From contig JAUSJM010000018.1 in the NCBI GenBank assembly GCA_030647265.1, forward strand, positions 1 to 34,236: 34,236 nt of DNA, given 5' to 3'. Positions within the stretch are counted from its first letter, which is position 1; the number at the start of each line of letters is the position of its first letter. The translations under genes and the position numbers were made by a program. Of the stretch, positions 21,038-29,197 are shown piece by piece. The DNA is from a bacterium (GTDB lineage: Bacteria; Patescibacteriota; Microgenomatia; Daviesbacterales; UBA10151). The notes below the pieces were generated by a model that was given only the letters and a program-made list of their open reading frames with translations, was not told where the DNA came from and did not search any database.

Positions 21038-21784
21038 CTAGAAGATATTTTCCTGGTTTTGGAAGACTAAATCATGATATTCCCAGTACTTCCCCTGGTC
21101 TCCAGCACAGCGGGCAGCCTCAGCCCCCTTTTCTGCCCCCGGGTGAATTTGGGTCAAAGGATAATCCCGGTAGTAAAACTTTACCTTACCTGTATCAATA
21201 TATTCTTTTTTAATTTGGGCTTCAGCGTCTTCGTAAAATCTGCCACAGAAAGGACATTGATAGTCAGAAAACTCCACAAAGGTTACTGCAGCACTACTAC
21301 TGCCTAGTACCGGTAAATTCCCCACCGCCACAGTTTTCCTTTCAGTACCGGCGGGAGCACTCCCCGAAAGCTCCTCATCGATAACCTTTTTAAACTGGGC
21401 AAAGGGCGAAGCTCCGATAAAAAGAGGCCTGCCGTTAACAAAAAAAGAGGGGGTCCCCCCGACTCCTAAATCATTACCTTCTTTTTGATCTGCAGAAACT
21501 TGTGAGGCCTTCTCCCCCGAGTCCAAACATTGATTAAACTTATTTTGGTCCAAACCTAATTTCCCGGCATAAGTTTTGAGGTTAGCCACAATATCAGCTT
21601 CCGTTTTTTGTTGGGGCTGCTGCTGAGGCTGAGGAGTGGGTTGGACTTGAACTACAGCAGAATCTTTAGAAGTTTTGGCAGATTTTAAGCTGATCACCCC
21701 TCCGGAAACAAGTATGGAAAGACTAATAAGAATACTGCCGATGATAATAGCAGTCGAAGGATTAAGCCCCCCTTTTTTATCCAT
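21038..21784 (-). CDS. DsbA-like thioredoxin-fold protein with permuted halves
   Basis: A membrane-anchored (about residues 12-34) extracytoplasmic thiol oxidoreductase, 248 aa. After a Gln/Pro linker comes what is normally the C-terminal half of DsbA (LKTYAGKLGLDQNKFNQCLDSG ... GVGGTPSFFVNGRPLFIGA ... FKKVIDEEL, with the cis-Pro loop GTP). Only after it comes the normal N-terminal half (LPVLGSSSAAVTFVEFSDYQCPFCGRFY with the CPFC active site, then FYYRDYPL ... CAGDQGKYWEYHDLVFQNQ), and there the protein ends. The two halves add up to one complete domain in swapped order, a circular permutation. Start ATG 21784 follows a TTGACA-18-TAGACT promoter by 7 nt. It probably makes disulfides in exported proteins. 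Confidence 0.85.
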   Translation of the reverse strand: MDKKGGLNPSTAIIIGSILISLSILVSGGVISLKSAKTSKDSAVVQVQPTPQPQQQPQQKTEADIVANLKTYAGKLGLDQNKFNQCLDSGEKASQVSADQKEGNDLGVGGTPSFFVNGRPLFIGASPFAQFKKVIDEELSGSAPAGTERKTVAVGNLPVLGSSSAAVTFVEFSDYQCPFCGRFYEDAEAQIKKEYIDTGKVKFYYRDYPLTQIHPGAEKGAEAARCAGDQGKYWEYHDLVFQNQENIF

Positions 21785-21791
21785 GCCACCC

Positions 21792-21821
21792 AGTCTACAA
21801 ACAAACATCTACCTTTGTCAA
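21792..21821 (-). promoter_or_regulatory. promoter of the DsbA-like gene
   Basis: TTGACA (21821-21816), 18-bp spacer, TAGACT (21797-21792), then 7 nt to the ATG at 21784. Confidence 0.7.
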
Positions 21822-21831
21822 TCCAACGTGG

Positions 21832-22593
21832 TTACTTTAAACCGAAGGTGGCAAGAAGCCGGGAGGTGAGATAAAAAAGGACTACTCCTAAGAGGAAAAA
21901 CCAAATGCCTTTTTTGTCTTTCGTACCGGAGATAAATGGTACTAACTCCGAAGAGGCAATATAGGTAAAAGAGCCTGCAGCCAGTCCCAAAAAGACCAAA
22001 CTAAACTGGGTTTGCTGGGTAAGGTAAACTACTAAAGCTCCGAAGATGGTGGAAAAACCCAAAGTTACAGCTGCCAAAAAAGAACGGGATCGGGCTGATC
22101 CTCCCGCCAGAAAAATCGAAGCCATGGAAAAACCTTCCGGTACTTTGTGAGATAAAACAGCAATAAAAACCAAAATCCCGGCTGCCGGTGAAGCGAGTAT
22201 CCGCGCCGAGATAGCTGCCCCGTCAAAAAAAGTATGAATAAGTAACCCCAAAAAGGCTGCCCATACCGAATGCTCCTTTAAGACATCGTCCTCAAAATGC
22301 CTGCCTAAAAGGGTGTGCTCATGCTCATGAGCTCCTTCGTGAGCCGTATTAGCAAAGAGGTTTTCCATCATAAAAATAGCCACAAAGCCGACTAAAATCA
22401 ACAGCGGCCCACTCTCTATACCGCTCACTACTTCAGGATAGAGGTCTAAAATAGTTACCGCCAGAATAAAGCCTGCCGAAGTGGAGATAAAATAACGCAA
22501 AGTTTTTTGATCAACCTTTTTGGCAACCGACAAAAATCCTCCTAAAACATCGGCAAAACCGGCAATCAGTGATAAAAATAAAGCTAAAATCAT
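21832..22593 (-). CDS. ZIP family metal transporter
   Basis: A 253-aa divalent-metal (zinc/iron/manganese) importer of the ZIP family. About eight membrane helices are visible. A His-rich loop HEGAHEHEH follows the third helix; helix IV carries LLIHTFFDGAAI and helix V SHKVPEGFSMA, the paired metal-binding HxxxD/HxxE signatures of ZIP proteins. The ATG directly follows the pth stop with no gap, so the two are co-transcribed and probably translationally coupled. Confidence 0.9.
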   Translation of the reverse strand: MILALFLSLIAGFADVLGGFLSVAKKVDQKTLRYFISTSAGFILAVTILDLYPEVVSGIESGPLLILVGFVAIFMMENLFANTAHEGAHEHEHTLLGRHFEDDVLKEHSVWAAFLGLLIHTFFDGAAISARILASPAAGILVFIAVLSHKVPEGFSMASIFLAGGSARSRSFLAAVTLGFSTIFGALVVYLTQQTQFSLVFLGLAAGSFTYIASSELVPFISGTKDKKGIWFFLLGVVLFYLTSRLLATFGLK

Positions 22594-23181
22594 TTAATTA
22601 AATTGGTTTTGAGCTTCCTCCACACTACTTTCCAACAGCAGCTCTAAAGCCTCCACTCCCCTTTTTAAAAGTTGTTTTACTTTAGAAGATTCTGAAGGCA
22701 AAAAAGTTTCCAGGACAAAATGTTCAGCATTAAAACTTCTCACTTTGTGTTCCCCGAGTTTGGCCAGCCCCGAGGAAGGAGCAATACCTGCTCTGATTCT
22801 CACAAACTTATCATCTCCCAAAGAGGCAATGATTGATTCTACTCCGTGGTGACCGGCAGCTGAACCTCCCGTTCTTACTTTAATCTTCCCTAAAGGCAGA
22901 TCAAGCTCATCATGGATGACGATAATCTCATCCAAAGGAACCTTGAAGTAGTTTGCTAAAATGCTTACCGATAATCCGGAGTTATTCATAAAAGTCTGGG
23001 GTTTAACAAGTAATACTTCTCCCACTTTTAAAGTTTCTGCCTTAAACTTATCTTCTCTGGTCCAGAAAATTTCTGAACCAAGAACTTTTCTGGCATATTC
23101 ATCCAAAATGGCAAATCCCAGGTTATGCCTGGTTCGGTAATATTTTTCTCCGGGGTTTCCTAACCCTACTACTAGCTTCAC
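22594..23181 (-). CDS. pth: peptidyl-tRNA hydrolase
   Basis: A 195-aa bacterial Pth that releases peptides from peptidyl-tRNA dropped by ribosomes. KLVVGLGNPGEKYYRTRHNLGF contains Asn9 and the catalytic His19; KPQTFMNNSG, IVIHDELDLPLGKIKVR and GGSAAGHHGVESI are the other signatures. The start is GTG at 23181, with TAGAAT ending 6 nt before it (hexamer 23193-23188). It is divergent from speD and upstream of the ZIP transporter in one operon. Confidence 0.95.
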   Translation of the reverse strand: MKLVVGLGNPGEKYYRTRHNLGFAILDEYARKVLGSEIFWTREDKFKAETLKVGEVLLVKPQTFMNNSGLSVSILANYFKVPLDEIIVIHDELDLPLGKIKVRTGGSAAGHHGVESIIASLGDDKFVRIRAGIAPSSGLAKLGEHKVRSFNAEHFVLETFLPSESSKVKQLLKRGVEALELLLESSVEEAQNQFN

Positions 23182-23226
23182 CCTTTAATTCTACCTCACT
23201 TCTCCTCCTCAAAAAAGTAGTTACTG

Positions 23227-23255
23227 TTGAAATTCCCTAGGATTAGCCATAAGAT
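23227..23255 (+). promoter_or_regulatory. speD promoter
   Basis: TTGAAA (23227-23232), 17-bp spacer, TAAGAT (23250-23255), 6 nt before the ATG at 23262; a clean leaderless layout. Confidence 0.8.
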
Positions 23256-23261
23256 TAATTA

Positions 23262-23612
23262 ATGCCTAAATCTGCCCGGATTATTATTGATCACCGAGTA
23301 GCTGAATTGGAAGGAATTAACTTTAAGCTGTTAAACAGTAAAAAGAAGCTTCTCCAGGCTGCTGCCAATATTACTGAGGCTCTTCAGCTCACCGTAGTCA
23401 ACTCTTTTGTCCACCGCTTTAAGCCCCATGGGATTTCTCTGGTACTGGTAATCTCCCAATCTCATCTGGCCATCCACACCTGGCCCGAGTTTGGCTATCT
23501 TCATATGGATGTCTTAAGCTGCTCTCAAAATACCAGGTTAGAAAAGTTAGCAGAAGTTTTAAAAAAGGAGTTTTCCCCTACCAAAATCAGAACCAGGGAA
23601 ATTTCCTACTAA
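23262..23612 (+). CDS. speD: S-adenosylmethionine decarboxylase proenzyme
   Basis: A 116-aa prokaryotic AdoMet decarboxylase that self-cleaves to form a pyruvoyl group and makes the aminopropyl donor for spermidine. The processing site is ISQSHLAIHTWPE: Ser67 becomes the pyruvoyl group, with His72 and the DVLSC Cys87 as the expected processing and proton-donor residues. The residue before Ser67 is Gln rather than the usual Glu (QSH instead of ESH). No spermidine synthase (speE) is in the window, so the product's fate is unknown. It is a monocistronic gene with its own promoter; its stop overlaps the convergent gene's stop. Confidence 0.93.
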   Translation: MPKSARIIIDHRVAELEGINFKLLNSKKKLLQAAANITEALQLTVVNSFVHRFKPHGISLVLVISQSHLAIHTWPEFGYLHMDVLSCSQNTRLEKLAEVLKKEFSPTKIRTREISY

Positions 23613-24166
23613 ATCAAAGTAAAGGCTGCTGCTGAGGACATGGCAACGTAAGAGCCAATGATTAGAGCTTTTATCAAAGTCTCATTCCAACCGGGAAAGT
23701 TGTTAAACAGTACCAATCCTAAAAGCTGGACTAGTATAGCTATAAAGTATAAAGTGAGTAATTTTTGTCCGATATAAATAAAGCCGTTAGTTCTGGAGGG
23801 AATCTGATCCTTATCATGCTTGTAGATTAAAATACCTACTAAAATCAGAATAAAGAGTAAAATACCCAGGGTATTTATCCAAGGCAATAATTTAGCTAAA
23901 TCCACACTTCCTCCTAAAGCCTGGCCTAATCCTACCCCCAGGAAAGCTCCTGCTGCTCCCCTGGCCAGTTCCAGCAGTTGAGATCTTTTGACAGTCAGCT
24001 TTCCAACTTGAAGTAGAGATTTTTCTAACTTTCTCTCCTCCTCTTCTACCTCTTCAATTTCTTTAACCTCTTTTTCCACCAAACCCTCTAGTCTCTCCTC
24101 CACCCTCTCCACAACTTCCAGTTTTTTATCCAAAGCCTCAATTTTTCCCAAAATTTTACTGGACAT
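23609..24166 (-). CDS. membrane protein with N-terminal coiled coil
   Basis: A 185-aa protein I do not recognise. Residues about 5-58 are a highly charged Glu/Lys coiled coil (VERVEERLEGLVEKEVKEIEE), followed by a Gly-rich hydrophobic stretch (RGAAGAFLGVGLGQALGG) and about four membrane helices to the C-terminus. The charged coil suggests oligomerisation on the cytoplasmic side. A TGCTATTCT extended -10 ends 6 nt before the ATG (hexamer 24178-24173). It lies 21 nt after the DNA ligase stop. Confidence 0.7.
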   Translation of the reverse strand: MSSKILGKIEALDKKLEVVERVEERLEGLVEKEVKEIEEVEEEERKLEKSLLQVGKLTVKRSQLLELARGAAGAFLGVGLGQALGGSVDLAKLLPWINTLGILLFILILVGILIYKHDKDQIPSRTNGFIYIGQKLLTLYFIAILVQLLGLVLFNNFPGWNETLIKALIIGSYVAMSSAAAFTLI

Positions 24167-24187
24167 AAATTAAGAATAGCATAAAAT

Positions 24188-25948
24188 TTACTTTTGAGTT
24201 TTGACCTTTGAATTTTGATATTGCTGTTGGTACATCTCTACTAACTCTTTAACACTGGTCGCATCTTCCGGCTCTTTATCTTCCCTAAAGGTGATTAATC
24301 TGGGGAATCTCAGAGCATAACCTGGCTCTTTGCCAGCTTTGCCTGCAGTATGAACCGGTGATCTGGTGATCTCATCAGCCAACACTTCTATCACAATCTC
24401 TGGCTTAATCCACACTGAAGGCTCTAAGATAGAGTTTACTCTGGCAGGTCTTTGTTCTACCTTAATTTTGTCAGCCTGGGCATGAATCTCCCTCCACTCT
24501 ATATCTGTCAGCCCGGTACCAATTTTAGAAACGGTTACAAACTCATCTTTTTCCTGGTCATAAACACCTACCAAAAGTGCTCCTGCTCCAAATTCTGCCC
24601 TTTTACCTCTACCAAAGATATATCCTAGGATCACCACATCTATCGTGTCTTTTAGCTCCCCTGAAGAGTGTCTTTTTAATTTCACCCAGTTAAAGTTTCT
24701 GGCCCCGGCTTCATATTTGGAATCAGGCCTTTTGACCACCAAACCCTCTAAACCTTTAGTTAAAGCATCATTGAAAAGTTCATTTAGTCTCTCCTCCCGG
24801 GTAACAAACTCTCCCGGCTGAGGGATCAGCACCCCGTCTCCCAAAACAACCTGCTTAAGCCTTCCCATCCTTTCCCGAAGCGGCAGGTCTACCAAAGATT
24901 CCCCCTCAAGATACATCACATCAAAGACAAAAGCCTTTAAAGGGATTTTCCGGCTCATCTCTTCCACATTATATTTTCTTCTTCTTTTGGTAGTTTCCTG
25001 AAAAGGCAAGAACTCATCAGACTCCGGGTTAAAAGCTAAAGATTCGGCATCCAAAATAGCTATTTTGGCCTTCACTTGTTTCAAAACTCCAGCCACAATA
25101 TCAGGTAAGCTGGCGGTTGTTTCTTCTAAGTTCCGAGAAAAGATTCTTACCTTTTCTCCATCTTTATGAATTTGGGTGCGAAAGCCATCATATTTATATT
25201 GAGCATGAACCTCTCCCCCAAACTTTTCTAAGATGGCTTTGGCATCTGGCAACCTTTCACAAAGCTGAGATCTGATGGGCCTGCCCACTGTCACATCAAG
25301 CTTCCTTACCCCTGCCAACCCTTTTTCCCAGAGGGTTTCTCCTATTAACCCTAAGTCTGAAATTTTATTGTAGGCTTCTTCCAGCTCTTTCCTGTTTTTT
25401 CTGTCTCCTAATTTAGCCTGGGCAAAAGCATCTAAAACTGTAGGATCTCCTACTCCTAACCTGCTTACTCCCAAAGGAATCCTCACTAAGTGTTTTGCTC
25501 CTATAGGATCAACCTTTTTTAAAAGCTCGGCTAGAGCACCAACCTTCTTCTCCACTGTCCCCTCACCAAAAGTCTGAGCAATCTGCCTTAAAATTCCAAA
25601 GACTTCCGATACAGTAAGAGTGGATAATTTATGGGGGTTACCCTGAGCGAGCGCAGCGAGTCGAAGGGCCACCTTGCCTAAATCCCCCACTTGGCCATAC
25701 TCCTTGAGCACTTCTTCCCGCTCTACTTTACAGTCTCGAGCTATGGCCAGGGCAACCAGTTTTTCACTCATTCCCATCTCTATAGGTTCATAAAAAGGCC
25801 CTACCCTTCCCTGAATCAGATAAGCCACCTTAGCTATTTCCTTAGCCTCAACCTCTCCAAAAAGCTGGGCTAAAATATTAATTAAAGCCAGCCTGGAAGA
25901 GGTCTCTTCTAATTTTTCTAAATACCGGGAAAACTTAGCAAAAGTCAT
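24188..25948 (-). CDS. lig: ATP-dependent DNA ligase, archaeal type
   Basis: A 586-aa ATP-dependent DNA ligase of the archaeal/eukaryotic Lig1 type: an N-terminal DNA-binding domain (about 1-220), then the adenylation domain with motif I AQYKYDGFRTQIH (catalytic Lys near residue 250), FSRNLEETTASLPDI, ILDAESLAFN, FVFDVMYLEG, EGLVVKRPDSKYEAG and WVKLKR, then the OB domain ending with YALRFPRLITFREDK. This type is uncommon in bacteria, where it suggests transfer from archaea; whether NAD-dependent LigA is also present cannot be seen. VALRLAALAQG in the DNA-binding domain is encoded by a palindromic repeat, and the C-terminal tail (NSKVKTQK) by a heptamer array. TACAAT ends 7 nt before the ATG. 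Confidence 0.94.
   Translation of the reverse strand: MTFAKFSRYLEKLEETSSRLALINILAQLFGEVEAKEIAKVAYLIQGRVGPFYEPIEMGMSEKLVALAIARDCKVEREEVLKEYGQVGDLGKVALRLAALAQGNPHKLSTLTVSEVFGILRQIAQTFGEGTVEKKVGALAELLKKVDPIGAKHLVRIPLGVSRLGVGDPTVLDAFAQAKLGDRKNRKELEEAYNKISDLGLIGETLWEKGLAGVRKLDVTVGRPIRSQLCERLPDAKAILEKFGGEVHAQYKYDGFRTQIHKDGEKVRIFSRNLEETTASLPDIVAGVLKQVKAKIAILDAESLAFNPESDEFLPFQETTKRRRKYNVEEMSRKIPLKAFVFDVMYLEGESLVDLPLRERMGRLKQVVLGDGVLIPQPGEFVTREERLNELFNDALTKGLEGLVVKRPDSKYEAGARNFNWVKLKRHSSGELKDTIDVVILGYIFGRGKRAEFGAGALLVGVYDQEKDEFVTVSKIGTGLTDIEWREIHAQADKIKVEQRPARVNSILEPSVWIKPEIVIEVLADEITRSPVHTAGKAGKEPGYALRFPRLITFREDKEPEDATSVKELVEMYQQQYQNSKVKTQK
24192..24219. repeat. heptamer array at the 3' end of the DNA ligase gene
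   Basis: Units TTTTGAG, TTTTGAC, CTTTGAA, TTTTGAT; they encode the last residues of the ligase. Confidence 0.8.
25641..25668. repeat. palindromic repeat element, copy 2
   Basis: CCTGAGC...GTCGAAGG, 26 bp and closely similar to 9099-9124, inserted in frame in the ligase DNA-binding domain. Confidence 0.9.
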
Positions 25949-25955
25949 CGTAAGA

Positions 25956-25961
25956 ATTGTA
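25956..25961 (-). promoter_or_regulatory. -10 of the DNA ligase gene
   Basis: TACAAT on the minus strand, 7 nt before the ATG at 25948; the divergent GGDEF gene has TTGTAA-17-TAAGCT (25978-26006), 7 nt before its ATG. Confidence 0.55.
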
Positions 25962-26013
25962 ATCTATCCCTCCCACCTTGTAAAATATTTTTTTCTGCAC
26001 TAAGCTTTAAAAA

Positions 26014-26697
26014 ATGGAGCAGACAGAACGAGAACAAACCTCAACTCAACAGCCTCCTTTGCCTCAACGAAGGCGAGCCGCTCACGAAGAATATTTAAAA
26101 TCATATTTTCTGAGACAACTTAAAAAATTTCAAAAGGGAGAGGTAGAAGCAGAACCGCTGGCAGTAAAACTTACTAACATCCGCTTGGCTGCAGAAAGAC
26201 AAGCTGAACGTGATGCTCTGCTAAGGAAATTTTTAGATCAAGGTACTTTCCCTAAAGACTTAGAGGAATCACTAGCCATCATCCAAGAAAATGGCCTAGA
26301 TGGCACTCTGCTCTATTTAGACATCGATCAGTTTAGCAGATTTAACAACACCTTCGGGCATCCTGCTGGAGATAAACTGCTGAGACTTTATGGGAGAGCT
26401 ATCATCAGCTCTACCCGATTAACTGATCTGTGTGGGCGAGTAGGCGGAGATGAGTTGGCAATTTTCTTGCCTGCCACTGATCTTGAAGGAGCAAATGTAG
26501 TGGTAGAAAAAATTAGAACGGCTATTTTGGAAGAAGTTCAAAAGGAGCTTCCCAACCTACCTTGGCAACAAACAATTAGCATTGGTACAGCTGAGGTTCA
26601 AAGAGATGATACCGTCACCAGTCTTCTGGACCGCGCTGATAAAGCTTTATATGAGGCCAAACGAGAAAAAGCAAATTGCAATAACGCGCCCCTTTAA
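26014..26697 (+). CDS. GGDEF-domain diguanylate cyclase
   Basis: A 227-aa protein with a single GGDEF domain (about residues 95-220) that should make cyclic di-GMP from GTP. Substrate and metal residues are visible in YLDIDQFSRFNNTFGHPAGDKLL; the active-site motif is GGDEL (144-148). An RLTD inhibitory site (135-138) lies exactly five residues upstream, so product inhibition is likely. The 90-residue N-terminal part is charged and helical, with no recognised sensor domain or membrane segment, so the protein is cytoplasmic. It ends three bases from the convergent Fic gene. No EAL or PilZ partner is in the window. Confidence 0.92.
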   Translation: MEQTEREQTSTQQPPLPQRRRAAHEEYLKSYFLRQLKKFQKGEVEAEPLAVKLTNIRLAAERQAERDALLRKFLDQGTFPKDLEESLAIIQENGLDGTLLYLDIDQFSRFNNTFGHPAGDKLLRLYGRAIISSTRLTDLCGRVGGDELAIFLPATDLEGANVVVEKIRTAILEEVQKELPNLPWQQTISIGTAEVQRDDTVTSLLDRADKALYEAKREKANCNNAPL

Positions 26698-26700
26698 AGA

Positions 26701-27777
26701 TCACTTTAAAACATAAACTGCATTTTTAGTGCCGCCGGTTTTCTTAAGCAGGTCTTTTTGCTTTAAGAACTTGATCTCCCGAAGCACTGTATCATCGGAA
26801 AAATCAGGGAAAATTTTCCTAAAGTCTTTATTTCTCATCTCTTTGTGACGGTGTAGGTACTCCATAATAAGCATCTGCCTTTCATTTAACTCCACCTGCT
26901 CCCCTAACTTATCCTTCACCCGAGAATCCATAGAAATTCTTCTGACCCTTTCTTTGATTTTATTAAGTTCAATGGCTACTCCCTCTACAAAATATTCCAG
27001 CCAGGGAGTTAAATCCCGGTCTTTATTATCCAAAACCAGCTGGTTGGAAACAGCCTGTAGATTGGTGTAATAATCCATAGGGCTGGAATCAAAGTACTCC
27101 TCTAAAGAAAAGAGCTTCCTAATATCATAACCATCTAAAAACATGATTAAGGTAGCCACAGCCCTGGCAGTTCTACCATTCCCCTCTACAAAAGGATGAA
27201 TTCTAGCCAGTTCATAGTGGACAATTCCAGCTTTTATAATTGGATGGACTTCTAATATTTCCTCAGAGTTAATCCAATTTAACAAGTCCTCTACCTGATA
27301 TGGCACTTCAGCAGCAGGAGGTGGAGTGTAAGAAACCTCTCCGGTGAGGCTGTTTTTTAAAACCACCTGTTTTGTTCTGAAGGCTCCTGCTTTTTCAGGA
27401 ATAACAAGTTTTTCCACCACCAGGCGGTGAATATCACACAAAATTTCCGGGGTTAGAGTATATCTTCCTTCAGCTTTAATTTGGGAAGCTAAATCATCTA
27501 AAAACTTTAAAACATTTCTATAATTTATAACCTCCTGGATATCCCTTTCTCTGGCCACCACTTCCTGTCCATCTAACACCTCCTGGGCCTCTTCAAAAGA
27601 GAGTCTGTTTCCCTCCAAATGGGTTCCATGATGGACTGATCTTTCTAAGGCTTCTTTTCTGAATTTAGCCTCCCAGGCAGGAATTAAAGGAGAGTTTAAG
27701 ATCACCTCTCTTGAGGCATCAACAACACCGATGTTTTTGAGAATCTTGTTGGTAATAATATACTTAGGCAGAAACAT
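26701..27777 (-). CDS. Fic family protein (putative AMP transferase)
   Basis: A 358-aa Fic-domain protein, predicted to transfer AMP to target protein hydroxyls. The catalytic motif is complete: IHPFVEGNGRTARAV. An N-terminal inhibitory-helix-like motif HGTHLEGNRLS, with its Glu, precedes it, so this is a self-inhibited class II Fic. The C-terminal part (NERQMLIMEYLHRHKEM ... DDTVLREIKFLKQKDLL) is a winged helix, typical for this subfamily. ATG 27777 is chosen over the track's 27885 since the extra N-terminus overlaps the divergent gene and a TGCAAGAAT-type -10 ends 6 nt before it. Target unknown. Confidence 0.9.
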   Translation of the reverse strand: MFLPKYIITNKILKNIGVVDASREVILNSPLIPAWEAKFRKEALERSVHHGTHLEGNRLSFEEAQEVLDGQEVVARERDIQEVINYRNVLKFLDDLASQIKAEGRYTLTPEILCDIHRLVVEKLVIPEKAGAFRTKQVVLKNSLTGEVSYTPPPAAEVPYQVEDLLNWINSEEILEVHPIIKAGIVHYELARIHPFVEGNGRTARAVATLIMFLDGYDIRKLFSLEEYFDSSPMDYYTNLQAVSNQLVLDNKDRDLTPWLEYFVEGVAIELNKIKERVRRISMDSRVKDKLGEQVELNERQMLIMEYLHRHKEMRNKDFRKIFPDFSDDTVLREIKFLKQKDLLKKTGGTKNAVYVLK

Positions 27778-27834
27778 CACCCTATTCTTGCATATTTCCC
27801 GCAAAAGAGAAAGAGTGATACAATAACTACAGGT

Positions 27835-28116
27835 ATGGCCAGAAAAACCAGGGCTCAAAGACAAGCAGAAGAAAAAACCTTTCATGGAGAGCTTTTTACT
27901 CAGCTTTTGACTCTTTCTACCTCAGGTTTTGGACTGGTAGCAGCTTTAGCCTGGAACGATACTATCCAACAACTGGTAAAAGAATTTATTGAACCAAGGA
28001 TCCCAGGTTCCGGACTTTTATCCAGGTTTATTTATGCTTTGATTGTGACCCTCTTTGCAGTGTTGATAACCTATCAACTATCCCACCTGGCAGCCAAATT
28101 TCAGACAAAAAAGTAA
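27835..28116 (+). CDS. DUF5654 family membrane protein
   Basis: A 93-aa protein with two membrane helices (about residues 27-45 and 63-83), separated by a short loop and preceded by a basic N-terminus. The segment GLVAALAWNDTIQQLVKEF and the C-terminal ITYQLSHLA match what I know of DUF5654, a family of unknown function seen in archaea and CPR bacteria. TACAAT (27819-27824) ends 10 nt before the ATG. It is a single gene, one base from the convergent recF stop. Confidence 0.78.
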   Translation: MARKTRAQRQAEEKTFHGELFTQLLTLSTSGFGLVAALAWNDTIQQLVKEFIEPRIPGSGLLSRFIYALIVTLFAVLITYQLSHLAAKFQTKK

Positions 28117-28117
28117 T

Positions 28118-29194
28118 TCATTCTGAAAATAGTTTTCCCTCTTCCACCTTTATTACCTGGGCTGACTTAAGGAAATCTTTGGGGATAGGCTCAGTTTCTA
28201 CAGCAGATAAAATAGTTTGCTGGCCAAAGACCAAGGAGATAACATAATCCCGGTGTTTTATATCCAGCTCTGAAAAGATATCATCTAAAAGTAACACCGG
28301 CCTTGAGCCTTTGACTTCGCTGACAAACTGCAACTCTGCCAGTTTCAGCTCCAAAACTGCTGTCCTTTGTTCCCCTCTAGAACCAAAAAAGGCTAGATCA
28401 TGCCCATCCATCATAAAGGTGAAATCATCCCGGTGCGGACCAATTAAGGTAGCAGCTGCTCCTATCTCCCGAGGCTGATACTCCTTTATCCTGCCCTCAG
28501 AGATCGTGTTCTCCTCGTAAACAAACTTAAACTTGCCCATGGAACCGGGGATAAGCCGAAGTTTATGTATCTGCTCATTCAAACTGGTAAAAAGATCTCT
28601 TCTTTTAGCAGAAATAATACTCCCCCACTTTACCAACTCGGTAGTCCAAAACTCCAGCTCGGAAATTTTAGCTTGGCCTTCCTGAATCCTTTTTAACAAC
28701 CTATTCCGGGAAATTAAAGTGGCTATGTAGCTTCCTAGGGCTTTTTTATATTCCCGATCTACTTGAGACAAAGCGTTATCCATAAAGTTACGGCGGAGTG
28801 TTGGAGGTCCAGCCACTAAAAAAATATCCTCAGGAGCAAAATAAACTGCTACCAGATTCCCCACATAATCCATAACTCTTCTTGGTATCCCATTAACCTT
28901 GACCCTCTTTTCCAAACCACCTTCAGCTTTTAACTGCATCCCAATCTCCAGTTTAGTGACCTCTCCACCCTCCTCTATCTCACCTTCCAGTAAACAATAA
29001 CTTTCTCCCTGTTTAATTAACTGCTGTTCAGTTTCTGCCCGAGTAGATTTAGTGGTAGCCAGGAAATATACTGCCTCCAAAAGGTTTGATTTTCCCTGAG
29101 CATTCTTGCCTCTAAATAAAGTGACTGGAGAAAAGTCTAAATTAACTTTGGAGAAATTTCTGAAGTTAATAAGTTTCAGGTTTTTAAGAAACAT
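28118..29194 (-). CDS. recF: DNA replication and repair protein RecF
   Basis: A 358-aa SMC-like ATPase that helps load RecA at gapped DNA with RecO and RecR. LKLINFRNFSKVNLDFSP is the characteristic start, Walker A is GKNAQGKSN (29-37), the ABC signature region reads GSRGEQRTAVLELKLAEL, and Walker B with the D-loop is PVLLLDDIFSELD. Unlike in many bacteria it is not next to dnaA/dnaN but three bases downstream of an MFS exporter gene, sharing its transcript. Confidence 0.94.
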   Translation of the reverse strand: MFLKNLKLINFRNFSKVNLDFSPVTLFRGKNAQGKSNLLEAVYFLATTKSTRAETEQQLIKQGESYCLLEGEIEEGGEVTKLEIGMQLKAEGGLEKRVKVNGIPRRVMDYVGNLVAVYFAPEDIFLVAGPPTLRRNFMDNALSQVDREYKKALGSYIATLISRNRLLKRIQEGQAKISELEFWTTELVKWGSIISAKRRDLFTSLNEQIHKLRLIPGSMGKFKFVYEENTISEGRIKEYQPREIGAAATLIGPHRDDFTFMMDGHDLAFFGSRGEQRTAVLELKLAELQFVSEVKGSRPVLLLDDIFSELDIKHRDYVISLVFGQQTILSAVETEPIPKDFLKSAQVIKVEEGKLFSE

Positions 29195-29197
29195 AGC

